From: Actinomycetes bacterium
GTDB lineage: Bacteria > Actinomycetota > Acidimicrobiia > Spongiisociales > UBA5794
Direction of reading: 5' to 3'
Length of the DNA: 5,296 nt
Assembly: GCA_024640745.1 (NCBI GenBank)
Contig: JAHEEL010000054.1
Location: forward strand, 6,615-11,910
Positions 1-5,296 of the stretch are shown one piece after another. Numbering within the stretch: position 1 is the stretch's first letter; each line of letters begins with the position of its first letter. The notes under the pieces were generated by a model. The model was not told the origin of the DNA and searched no databases. It saw only the letters and a list, made by a program, of their open reading frames with translations. Both the position numbers and the translations under genes were made by a program.

Positions 1-1
1 A

Positions 2-280
2 AAGATCTCGGGCCTGTACCCGAGGAAGGGCACCATCGCTCCAGGATCGGACGCCGATGTGGTGGTGTACAACCCATCGGCCACCCACACCCTCTCTGCC
101 GAGACCCACCACATGAACCTCGACTACTCAGTGTTCGAGGGCGCCGAACTCGGCGGCGCGGCCGAGACGGTGCTGCTACGCGGCGAGGTCATCGTGGACC
201 AGGGCGAGTTTGTGGGAGCGCCGGGACGAGGGGAGTACCTGGCCCGGGGGACCAACGCGCTCCTGCCCGAAGGAACGTAG
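2..280 (+). CDS. hydA: Dihydropyrimidinase / D-hydantoinase, C-terminal fragment (5' end outside window)
   Basis: The open frame enters from the left edge and ends at TAG 278-280, giving 92 residues. It matches the C-terminal end of the dihydropyrimidinase/D-hydantoinase family of cyclic amidohydrolases: GLYPRKGTIAPGSDADVVVY (fragment residues 4-23) is the segment that returns from the TIM barrel to the small beta domain, and HHMNLDYSVFEG follows, then the usual VLLRGEVIVDQGEFVG end. Family members hydrolyse the ring amide of dihydropyrimidines or 5-substituted hydantoins to N-carbamoyl amino acids in the cytoplasm. The metal ligands (His residues, carboxylated Lys, Asp) lie upstream of the window, so activity cannot be judged here. 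The gene converges on the minus-strand genes to its right and is a separate transcription unit from them. An allantoinase or a non-hydantoin cyclic amidase is possible, but the HHMN segment favours dihydropyrimidinase/hydantoinase. Confidence 0.9.
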   Translation, partial: KISGLYPRKGTIAPGSDADVVVYNPSATHTLSAETHHMNLDYSVFEGAELGGAAETVLLRGEVIVDQGEFVGAPGRGEYLARGTNALLPEGT

Positions 281-285
281 TCGCC

Positions 286-309
286 GGGCGGCAGTCTCCG
301 GCGCCGCCC
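286..309. terminator. GC hairpin between convergent genes, possible bidirectional terminator
   Basis: GGGCGGC (286-292) pairs perfectly with GCCGCCC (303-309) around a 10-base loop. It begins 5 bases after the hydantoinase stop and ends 9 bases before the stop of the convergent NTF2-like gene. No clear T-run follows on either strand, so its role as a terminator rests on position and stem strength. In DNA this rich in G+C, a 7-bp stem could also arise by chance. Confidence 0.4.
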
Positions 310-318
310 CGATATCGA

Positions 319-669
319 TTACATCCCCCAGTATCCGCGAATGCGAGGGATGTGGCGGTGGATCAGACCATCGGCGTTGAGGATGAGGATGTGGGTGGCC
401 TCGAGGATCCCCGCGTCTCGTTCGACGGTGGCGTCCCACATGACGATGTCGCCGGTGTCCTGGAACTGGTCGACGGAGATGACGTCGTAGACACCGTGTG
501 ACTCGAGCGAGCTCGCGAGGAGCCGCCGGATCTCGTCACGCCCGGAGGCGACCCGGTAGTAGAGCACCATCTGTGCATCGGCGGCGTAGAGGTCGCAGAG
601 GGCCTCCACGTCCTTCTGCGACATGAGTTCGTTGATGCGATCGACGAGGTCGCGGCCGGATAGCGTCAT
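319..669 (-). CDS. NTF2/SnoaL-like small protein, function unknown
   Basis: This gene encodes 116 residues, ATG at 667-669 and TAA at 319-321. The frame is open further upstream, but this ATG has a strong AGGAG five bases away, and the upstream extension (MGTGSIPTRTIAS...) runs back through the 727-757 hairpin and looks non-coding. The fold suggested is the NTF2/SnoaL-like alpha+beta cone: an N-terminal helix with DLVDRINELMSQKDVEALCDLY (about 8-28, the usual 'helix then D-x-x-x-L-Y-A-x-D' opening), YRVASGRDEIRRLL (38-51, the 'G-x-x-x-I' helix), then beta strands with VMWDATVERDAGIL and THILILNADGLIHRH (92-106). Such proteins include isomerases, cyclases, dehydratases and many small binding proteins, and no residue here assigns one of these. 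No signal peptide or membrane segment is visible. It lies downstream of the molybdenum-hydroxylase operon on the same strand but is separated from it by 118 bases and a hairpin, so it probably has its own promoter. Confidence 0.8.
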   Translation of the reverse strand: MTLSGRDLVDRINELMSQKDVEALCDLYAADAQMVLYYRVASGRDEIRRLLASSLESHGVYDVISVDQFQDTGDIVMWDATVERDAGILEATHILILNADGLIHRHIPRIRGYWGM

Positions 670-674
670 TCTCA

Positions 675-683
675 CTCCTCTCC
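675..683 (-). promoter_or_regulatory. Ribosome binding site of the NTF2-like gene
   Basis: On the minus strand GGAGAGGAG precedes the ATG at 669 by five bases. It decides in favour of the 116-residue start over the longer open frame reaching 753. Confidence 0.75.
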
Positions 684-726
684 AGCAGTTGAAGCCTACG
701 CGCACCGGCGTCGTTGAGGCGATCGT

Positions 727-757
727 CCGTGTGGGGATCGAACCGGTCCCCACACGG
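727..757 (-). terminator. Perfect 11-bp stem-loop after yqeC, probable operon terminator
   Basis: CCGTGTGGGGA (727-737) is followed by a 9-base spacer and its exact reverse complement TCCCCACACGG (747-757). Two further inner pairs (T738-G746 and C739-G745) are possible and would leave a five-base loop. In the direction of the xdh-yqeC operon, it starts 30 bases after the yqeC stop codon. No U-run follows it on the minus strand, which departs from the classical intrinsic terminator but is common for putative terminators in high-G+C bacteria. It also lies about 57 bases upstream of the NTF2-like ATG, so a role in that gene's 5' leader is the alternative. Confidence 0.6.
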
Positions 758-787
758 CTCCGGGCCGGGTAGCGAACCCTTCGTTCA

Positions 788-1504
788 TCAGGTGCCGACG
801 AGCGGCAATGTGACCACGCGGGTGATGCGCGGATGATGGGCGAGGATCGTCTCGAGCTCGGTCGCCGATGCCGTCGTCGTCGGCGTTACCTTGGTAATGG
901 CGATCGCCGTTCGGGCTGCCTCCGGTATGCGTGCCAGGCCGCCGTCGGGGTGTGAGATGATCGCAGCGACGTCGCGAACGGTGAGGATCGACTCCGGGGC
1001 GAGGCCCGTGAGGGACGCGACACGGTCGGGGCGATGGGCCGCCTCGACCACTCGCCGCCCGACCGCATCGATCCCGACCACGACGATCACCAACGTCGAC
1101 CAGCTCGGGATCGCGGGCTCGTGCGCCGCAGGAGCCTTGATCGACATTGATCGGGCGCCATCGGCTTCGACGACGACGTAGTCGGCGGTCGTATCGCAGA
1201 AGAGGCGGTTGACGGCCTCGGGCGAGGGGCCGGTGATCTTGCCTGGGATCTCATTCTGCGCCACGAACAGCGCCGGACCTCCGACCAACGCGGCCTCGAC
1301 GGTGGCGGGATCATCCGACCAGCAGGCCGGCTCGGTCACCTGATCGCGTGCCATCTTCGTGGTCGTCGTGAGGATGACCCGGCGTCCGCCTGCGACGAGC
1401 TCGCCGCCCAAGGCGAAGAGCAGCGTCGACTTGCCTCCGGCACCAACGATGGCAATCAGCTCCCGGTCGCCGACGGCGAGTTGCCGGGAGAGCGGTGTGG
1501 TCAT
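788..1504 (-). CDS. yqeC: YqeC, putative selenium-dependent molybdenum hydroxylase accessory protein
   Basis: This 238-residue protein matches the YqeC family, described as a putative selenium cofactor (selenium-dependent hydroxylase) accessory protein. It is a P-loop protein: IVGAGGKST at 19-27 is the Walker-A-like loop near the N-terminus, followed by the family's TTTTKM (47-51, after the second strand), VVVEADGARS (110-119, Walker-B-like) and KAPAAHEPAIP (123-133). The segment AIAITKVT (200-207) sits where family members usually carry an N/T-K-x-D base-recognition element; here it reads TKVT. Length is normal for the family. The ATG at 1502-1504 overlaps the yqeB stop by four bases (ATGA), and no strong Shine-Dalgarno lies upstream (only a G-run), so translation is probably coupled to yqeB. 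The exact biochemical step is not established; family knowledge is largely genomic association with selD and molybdenum hydroxylases. It is the last gene of the operon. Confidence 0.88.
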   Translation of the reverse strand: MTTPLSRQLAVGDRELIAIVGAGGKSTLLFALGGELVAGGRRVILTTTTKMARDQVTEPACWSDDPATVEAALVGGPALFVAQNEIPGKITGPSPEAVNRLFCDTTADYVVVEADGARSMSIKAPAAHEPAIPSWSTLVIVVVGIDAVGRRVVEAAHRPDRVASLTGLAPESILTVRDVAAIISHPDGGLARIPEAARTAIAITKVTPTTTASATELETILAHHPRITRVVTLPLVGT

Positions 1505-2307
1505 CCCCGGGGCACCCCGAGGCCGGCGAGCGCGGCCTCGAGCACGGCGCCGCCGATTGAGAGCGCCTTGTCGGAGATCTGATGGATGGCCGCCGGGTCG
1601 ACCCGGGGATCGATGTCCCCAATCTTCAGACCCGCGGTCACCGGTCCGGGCAACAGCAGGCCCCGGACGGTTCCCGAGATCCTGGCCCGAATCGCCGAGT
1701 CGTCGATTCGCCCGATGACGGTGCCCTCCTTCACCGAATCGCCAAAGTCGACGTTCCAGCGCAGCGTGCCGTCGCGGTCGGCCCGGACGACGCGCTCAGC
1801 CGATGCACCTCCGATCTCTCCCGGCACGCCTGTATTGGGCTCGGCTGTCCCTTCCCAGAGGACCCGGCCCAGGCGGTGGCCGCGCATGGTCTCGACGACG
1901 GCATCGCAATCGACGCCTGCCTCGAAGCCGGGTCCGAGTGCGACGACGAGTGGTGCCTGATCGATTGACGTGTCGAGCTTCTGCTTGGCGAGACGAGCAT
2001 CGACCACGACCGAGGGTCGAGGAGCAAAGATCGGAATCTCTGAGGCGACGAGCACCGGGACGATCCCGGTGGACGTGACAGCCACAGCTTCTGCCGCAGT
2101 CTCGACGCGCCGTCCTTCGATGCCGTCGATGACGATGCTGCCGTCGGTCACGGCCGAAGAGAAGGCCACGGTTCGTCGCACGGTCAGCGGCCGTCCGAGT
2201 TCGAGGACGACAACGGGGAAGCCCACACGCCGAAGACGCCAGATGACACCGGACCCGAGATCGCCGCCTCCTCGAACGACGATGAGGTGGCGTTCGGGAT
2301 CGATCAC
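1501..2307 (-). CDS. yqeB: YqeB (EF2563 family), selenium-dependent molybdenum hydroxylase system protein
   Basis: This 268-residue protein starts at GTG 2305-2307. The frame is open to 2469, but the upstream part is arginine-rich shadow sequence inside xdhC. The GTG forms a GTGA overlap with the xdhC stop and has GGAG five bases upstream. It matches the YqeB/EF2563 family: VRGGGDLGSG (11-20) is a glycine-rich, dinucleotide-type N-terminal loop, followed by the conserved segments VDARLAK (102-108), ALGPGFEAG (123-131), VETMRGHRLGRV (138-149), NTGVPG (158-163), a C-terminal half with GLKIGDIDPR (226-235) and ISDKA (244-248). The region around 185-225 (FGDSVKEGTVIGRIDD...ISGTVRGLL) resembles a small barrel of the biotinyl/lipoyl-like kind. 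The family occurs with selD and selenium-dependent molybdenum hydroxylases. A role in making or inserting the labile selenium is inferred from association; the reaction is unknown. No selenocysteine codon is needed or seen. Confidence 0.9.
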   Translation of the reverse strand: MIDPERHLIVVRGGGDLGSGVIWRLRRVGFPVVVLELGRPLTVRRTVAFSSAVTDGSIVIDGIEGRRVETAAEAVAVTSTGIVPVLVASEIPIFAPRPSVVVDARLAKQKLDTSIDQAPLVVALGPGFEAGVDCDAVVETMRGHRLGRVLWEGTAEPNTGVPGEIGGASAERVVRADRDGTLRWNVDFGDSVKEGTVIGRIDDSAIRARISGTVRGLLLPGPVTAGLKIGDIDPRVDPAAIHQISDKALSIGGAVLEAALAGLGVPRG

Positions 2308-3095
2308 TGATTCTCCGACACGGTCGCTCGGATGACTTCCGAGAGGATCGAGACGGCGATCTCCTCGACGGTCTCCGCTCCGATGTCGAGGCCGATCGGC
2401 ACACGGATTCGGTCGAGCGCTTCGGCCGCCACACCCGATTCGAGGAGTTGTGCCCGGGTGGCCGCCCACCGGCGCTTGCTGCCCATCACCCCGATGTATC
2501 GGGCAGGCGTGGCGACGAGCATCGGAATGATTTCCACGTCCATCTCGTGGCTCCGCGTGACCACCACGATCGAGGTGTGCGCTCCGGGCGGCTCCTCGTC
2601 GACCGCTTGTGCGACGGTGCCGACGAGGCGCACATCCGCATTCGGTATGGATGATTCGTCGACGAGTTCGGGACGATCGTCGGTGGCGACCGTGCGGTAG
2701 CCGAGCCAGTGCGCGAGGTCGATGACGGCGCGGCCAACGTGACCGCAGCCGATGACGAAGATGGTATGAGGCGGCATGTAGGGCTCCAATGCAACGGTCA
2801 TCGTCCCCCCGCAGATCCCGGGATCGCCTTGCTCCGGGTCTTCGAGGGTGTACTCCTTGAGACGGGTGGACTGTCCGGCAAGGGCTTCGAGCGCATCGGA
2901 TCGGATCAGGGCTTCGACCTGGCCGCCGCCGACCGTACCGAACGATGTCCCGTCCGCGTAGATGAGCATCTTGGCACCGGCATGCCGGGGTACCGAACGC
3001 GCGGTTTCAACGATCGTGGCGACAACGACCGGTGTGCCGCGGTCGACGGCCGCCGACAACTCCGCGACGAGTGCTCGATGGTCGGCGGGCCTCAC
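2304..3095 (-). CDS. xdhC: XdhC/CoxI-family molybdenum cofactor maturation protein
   Basis: This 263-residue cytoplasmic protein has the full two-domain XdhC layout. The N-terminal XdhC/CoxI domain has TARSVPRHAGAKML (31-44), GTVGGGQVE (53-61) and GICGGTMTVALEP (93-105). The C-terminal Rossmann domain has VIGCGHVGRAV (114-124), VVVTRSHEMD (177-186), YIGVMGSKRRW (200-210) and PIGLDIGAETVEEIAVSIL (233-251). In the xanthine dehydrogenase system XdhC binds the molybdenum cofactor, helps exchange an oxo for a sulfido ligand with a cysteine desulfurase, and hands it to the catalytic subunit; in a selenium-type system the analogous step might deliver selenium (inference). Cys95 in the GGTM segment is the family's conserved cysteine. 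The GTG at 3093-3095 overlaps the stop of the catalytic-subunit gene (GTGA). No good Shine-Dalgarno and no alternative start before Met43 are seen, so translational coupling is likely. Confidence 0.93.
   Translation of the reverse strand: MRPADHRALVAELSAAVDRGTPVVVATIVETARSVPRHAGAKMLIYADGTSFGTVGGGQVEALIRSDALEALAGQSTRLKEYTLEDPEQGDPGICGGTMTVALEPYMPPHTIFVIGCGHVGRAVIDLAHWLGYRTVATDDRPELVDESSIPNADVRLVGTVAQAVDEEPPGAHTSIVVVTRSHEMDVEIIPMLVATPARYIGVMGSKRRWAATRAQLLESGVAAEALDRIRVPIGLDIGAETVEEIAVSILSEVIRATVSENQ
2313..2316 (-). promoter_or_regulatory. Ribosome binding site of yqeB
   Basis: GGAG on the minus strand lies five bases before the GTG start of yqeB, within the last codons of xdhC. It supports the GTG at 2307 as the real start. 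The other two overlapping starts in this operon (xdhC, yqeC) lack an equally clear site. Confidence 0.6.
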
Positions 3096-5296
3096 GCTTG
3101 CTGAAGAGCTCGCCAGACCCGCTCGGGCGTGAACGGGATGTTGGCGATGCGCACACCGGTCGCATTGGCAATCGCATTCCGCACGGCCGGAGCAACGGCG
3201 TCCTTCGGGATTTCAGCGATGGCCTTCGCACCGAACGGCCCGCTCGGCTCCATGGTCTGCACGAGGATGGCCTCGATCTCCGGCATCTCGTCCGAGCGGT
3301 AGATCTTGTACGGACCGAAGGAAGCGTTGACCATACGGCCGGCTTCGTCGTAGGCCATCTCTTCGCAGTGGCCGTAACCAAGTGCTTGGATCATCCCGCC
3401 TTCCACCTGACCGGCGGCAGTGACCGGGTTGATTGCGACGCCGCAGTCGACCGCCATGACCAGGCGCGTCACGGTGACCTGCCCGGTCTCGATGTCGACC
3501 TCGACTTCGGCGAACTGCGCGGCGTACGGGGGTGGCGACTCGGGGGAGACGTACGACGCCGTCGCCATGATCTGGTGTTGGCGTTCCTGGTGCAGCGTGG
3601 AAAGCGCAATCGCCTCGAGGCTCACGGAGCGACCGTCGGCCGACCAAGCCGTGCGGTCGCGGAGTTCGATGGTTGCCGGGTCGACGTCGAGCATCATCCC
3701 GGCTCGCTCCACGATCTGGTCGCGCACCTGCTCGGCGGCGCGTTTCGCGGCCATTCCGGAGATGTACGTGGTGCTCGATGCGTATGCGCCGACATCGAAC
3801 GGTGTCATGTCGGTGTCGGACGAGTAGACGATGATGTCGCTGGTTGATACGCCCAGGACCTCGGCCGCGATCTGTGCGACGACGGTGTCGGAGCCGGTCC
3901 CGAGGTCGGTCGCGCCGACCAGTAGATTGAATGATCCGTCATCGTTGATCTTGAGGCTCGCTCCTCCCATGTCGAGACCGGGAATCGCCGTGCCGTGCAT
4001 GGCCATCGCAAACCCGAGGCCCCTTCGGATGCTCGGGTGGTCCGCGGGCTGCCGCCACGCCGGGTCGTCGCGACGCTCCCAGTCGATCGCGCTCCGGCCC
4101 TGAGCGACTGCCTCTTCGAGCCCGCAGGAGGTGATGATCGGCACGACGCTGGTGTCTTGATCGCCTTCGCCGAGCTGAGGAGCGATGTCGAGCGGATCGC
4201 CGGCCGTCGCCCAGTTGAGACGGCGGAACTCGATGGCATCCATGTCGAGTTCGGCAGCGATGTCCTCCATGTGGATCTCGAGACCATAGAGCGCCTGCGG
4301 CGCGCCGTAGCCGCGATACGCGCCCGGCACCGGCAGGTTGGTGTAGGCGACCTTGCAGTCGAATCGCTTCACCGGGCAGTTGTACGAGCTCAATCCCCGG
4401 AGGCCGGTCACCATCTGCACCGTGAGGCCGTGGGTCCCGTAGGCGCCGGTGTTGGCGACCACGCGCATCTCCTGCGCGGTGAGCTTGCCGGCGGCGTCCA
4501 CGCCGGTCTTGAACGTGATCGTCTGCGGGTGCCGCGTTCGGCTCGACATGAACTCTTCCTCACGGGTCAGTTCGAGCCGAACGGGACGCCCGGTGGCCAT
4601 CGTCAGGTGGCCGACGATGTCTTCGATCAGCATCTCCTGCTTGACTCCGAAGCCGCCGCCGATACGCGGCTTGATGATCCGGATCTGCTTCACGGGGAGG
4701 CCGAGGAGCGGGGCGACCATGCGCCGCACGTGGAACGGCACCTGTGTCGACGATGTGATGACGAGGCGCTCATCACTGTCCCAGGCGGCGATGGCGATGT
4801 GCGTCTCGATTGGTGTCTGCTGAACCTGGTGGACGCGCATCGTCTGCTCGAACACCCGGTCGGCGGCCGCGAATCCGTCTTCGATGTTCCCGGTCTCGGC
4901 CTCGATGTGGTGCACGAGGTTGTGGGAGGCGTCGTGCGCGCCCTCCATGTCGGGCTCGTCGTGGACGATCGGGGCGCCGTCGAGGATCGCCTCATTCTCG
5001 TCGAAGACGGCCGGGAGCACCTCGTAAGTGACGTCGAGCAGGTCGAGCGCCTCCAGGGCAATCTCCTCGGTGTCGGCTGCTACGGCGGCGACGCGGTCGC
5101 CGACGTAGCGGACTCGGTCGTCGAAACTCACCTGGTCGTAGGGGAGCGGGTTCGGGTAGCTCTGACCGCCGGACGCATAGCGAACCCGAGGGACGTTGCC
5201 GTGGTGGAGCACCGCGTGGACACCGGAGAGAGCGATCGCGGCCGAGTCGTCGATCGAAACGATCCTGGCGTTTGCGTAGGGGCTGTAGAGCACCTT
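3092..5296 (-). CDS. Xanthine dehydrogenase-family molybdopterin-binding (catalytic) subunit, N-terminus outside window
   Basis: About 734 codons are visible, ending at TGA 3092-3094. The frame runs off the right edge within the family's typical 'GKVLYSPYANARI' segment, so the true start lies outside and a few tens of residues are missing. Counting the Val codon at 5291-5293 as 1, visible elements are the aldehyde oxidase/xanthine dehydrogenase a/b-hammerhead domain (about 1-115), then the molybdopterin-binding domains: STQ (182-184), RIGGGFGVKQE (210-220), TNLPVPGAYRGYGAPQ (318-333), TDLGTGSDTVVAQIAAE (462-478), VDCGVAINP (615-623) and GPFGAKAIAEIP (685-696), with Glu694 at the place of the catalytic base. 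AYRGYG excludes CO dehydrogenase form I (AYRCSFR). It hydroxylates a carbon of an N-heterocycle using water; the physiological substrate is not evident. Purine hydroxylase (xdhA/xdhD type) or nicotinate-type dehydrogenase are the main options. [2Fe-2S] and FAD subunits are absent from this window. No in-frame TGA occurs, so no selenocysteine is encoded. Confidence 0.92.
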   Translation of the reverse strand, partial: KVLYSPYANARIVSIDDSAAIALSGVHAVLHHGNVPRVRYASGGQSYPNPLPYDQVSFDDRVRYVGDRVAAVAADTEEIALEALDLLDVTYEVLPAVFDENEAILDGAPIVHDEPDMEGAHDASHNLVHHIEAETGNIEDGFAAADRVFEQTMRVHQVQQTPIETHIAIAAWDSDERLVITSSTQVPFHVRRMVAPLLGLPVKQIRIIKPRIGGGFGVKQEMLIEDIVGHLTMATGRPVRLELTREEEFMSSRTRHPQTITFKTGVDAAGKLTAQEMRVVANTGAYGTHGLTVQMVTGLRGLSSYNCPVKRFDCKVAYTNLPVPGAYRGYGAPQALYGLEIHMEDIAAELDMDAIEFRRLNWATAGDPLDIAPQLGEGDQDTSVVPIITSCGLEEAVAQGRSAIDWERRDDPAWRQPADHPSIRRGLGFAMAMHGTAIPGLDMGGASLKINDDGSFNLLVGATDLGTGSDTVVAQIAAEVLGVSTSDIIVYSSDTDMTPFDVGAYASSTTYISGMAAKRAAEQVRDQIVERAGMMLDVDPATIELRDRTAWSADGRSVSLEAIALSTLHQERQHQIMATASYVSPESPPPYAAQFAEVEVDIETGQVTVTRLVMAVDCGVAINPVTAAGQVEGGMIQALGYGHCEEMAYDEAGRMVNASFGPYKIYRSDEMPEIEAILVQTMEPSGPFGAKAIAEIPKDAVAPAVRNAIANATGVRIANIPFTPERVWRALQQA

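Noticed and set aside
670..726. Sigma-70-like promoter for the NTF2-like gene
   Set aside because: A TAGGCT-like -10 box can be picked out, but no convincing -35 box pairs with it. In sequence of this composition, such a match is not evidence.
670..753. Longer start for the NTF2-like protein (144 residues)
   Set aside because: The extension runs into the 727-757 hairpin, and the internal ATG at 669 has an ideal ribosome binding site.
720..790. tRNA gene suggested by the GGTTCGATCCCC string
   Set aside because: Only a T-arm-like hairpin is present. The stem is 11 bp instead of 5, and no D-arm, anticodon arm or acceptor stem can be drawn around it.
1796..2434. Minus-strand frame of 212 codons overlapping yqeB and xdhC
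   Set aside because: It is extremely arginine- and serine-rich with no family resemblance, and is explained as an out-of-frame shadow of yqeB.
2308..2469. N-terminal extension of yqeB
   Set aside because: The frame is open, but it lies wholly inside xdhC, is arginine-rich and lacks a family match. The GTG at 2307 with GGAG and a GTGA overlap is the better start.
3032..3847. Long plus-strand open frame (271 codons) opposite the catalytic subunit and the 5' end of xdhC
   Set aside because: It is antisense to the well-matched catalytic-subunit and xdhC genes. Its composition (runs of R, D, G, H) is typical of a G+C-driven mirror frame, and it has no recognisable motif.
3092..5296. CO dehydrogenase large subunit (coxL), because XdhC is also called CoxI-like
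   Set aside because: The active-site loop reads AYRGYGAPQ, not the AYRCSFR of form I or the AYRGAGR of form II enzymes, and yqeB/yqeC point to a selenium-type hydroxylase instead.

Overview
This window (5,296 bp, high G+C) carries one end of a molybdenum-hydroxylase gene cluster with the accessory genes typical of selenium-dependent molybdenum hydroxylases, next to the end of a cyclic-amidase gene of the dihydropyrimidinase/hydantoinase type. High G+C, GTG starts and tightly overlapping genes fit an actinobacterium or another high-G+C environmental bacterium. No marker gene fixes the taxonomy, so this is a weak inference.

Layout, left to right. Positions 2-280 (+) hold the last 92 codons of a dihydropyrimidinase/D-hydantoinase. 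A short convergent gap (281-318) contains a GC hairpin. Positions 319-669 (-) encode a 116-residue NTF2/SnoaL-like protein of unknown role with a good ribosome binding site. The gap 670-787 contains a perfect 11-bp inverted repeat (727-757) that probably terminates the large operon to its right. From 788 to the right edge, everything reads on the minus strand. In transcription order the genes are: the molybdopterin-binding catalytic subunit of a xanthine dehydrogenase-family enzyme (5296-3092, N-terminus outside the window), xdhC (3095-2304), yqeB (2307-1501) and yqeC (1504-788). Each junction is a 4-base stop/start overlap (GTGA, GTGA, ATGA), so these four genes are almost certainly one translationally coupled unit.

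How the genes fit together. The large subunit is the hydroxylase that oxidises an N-heterocycle or purine-like substrate at the molybdenum cofactor. XdhC-family proteins bind and finish (sulfurate) the cofactor before insertion. YqeB and YqeC are known by their association with SelD and selenium-dependent molybdenum hydroxylases, where a labile, non-selenocysteine selenium is thought to sit at the molybdenum site. The hydantoinase and the hydroxylase plus yqeB/yqeC resemble the E. coli hyuA-yqeB-yqeC-xdhD neighbourhood, which points to catabolism of purines or related cyclic amides. The [2Fe-2S] and FAD subunits are not in the window and may lie beyond the right edge. Two purine-contact positions of classical xanthine dehydrogenase look substituted in the catalytic subunit, so xanthine itself should not be assumed as substrate.

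I see no mobile element, CRISPR array, tRNA or rRNA. The region is a coherent catabolic/cofactor operon. Its most notable aspects are the predicted selenium dependence, the unassigned substrate and the small NTF2-like gene beside it.
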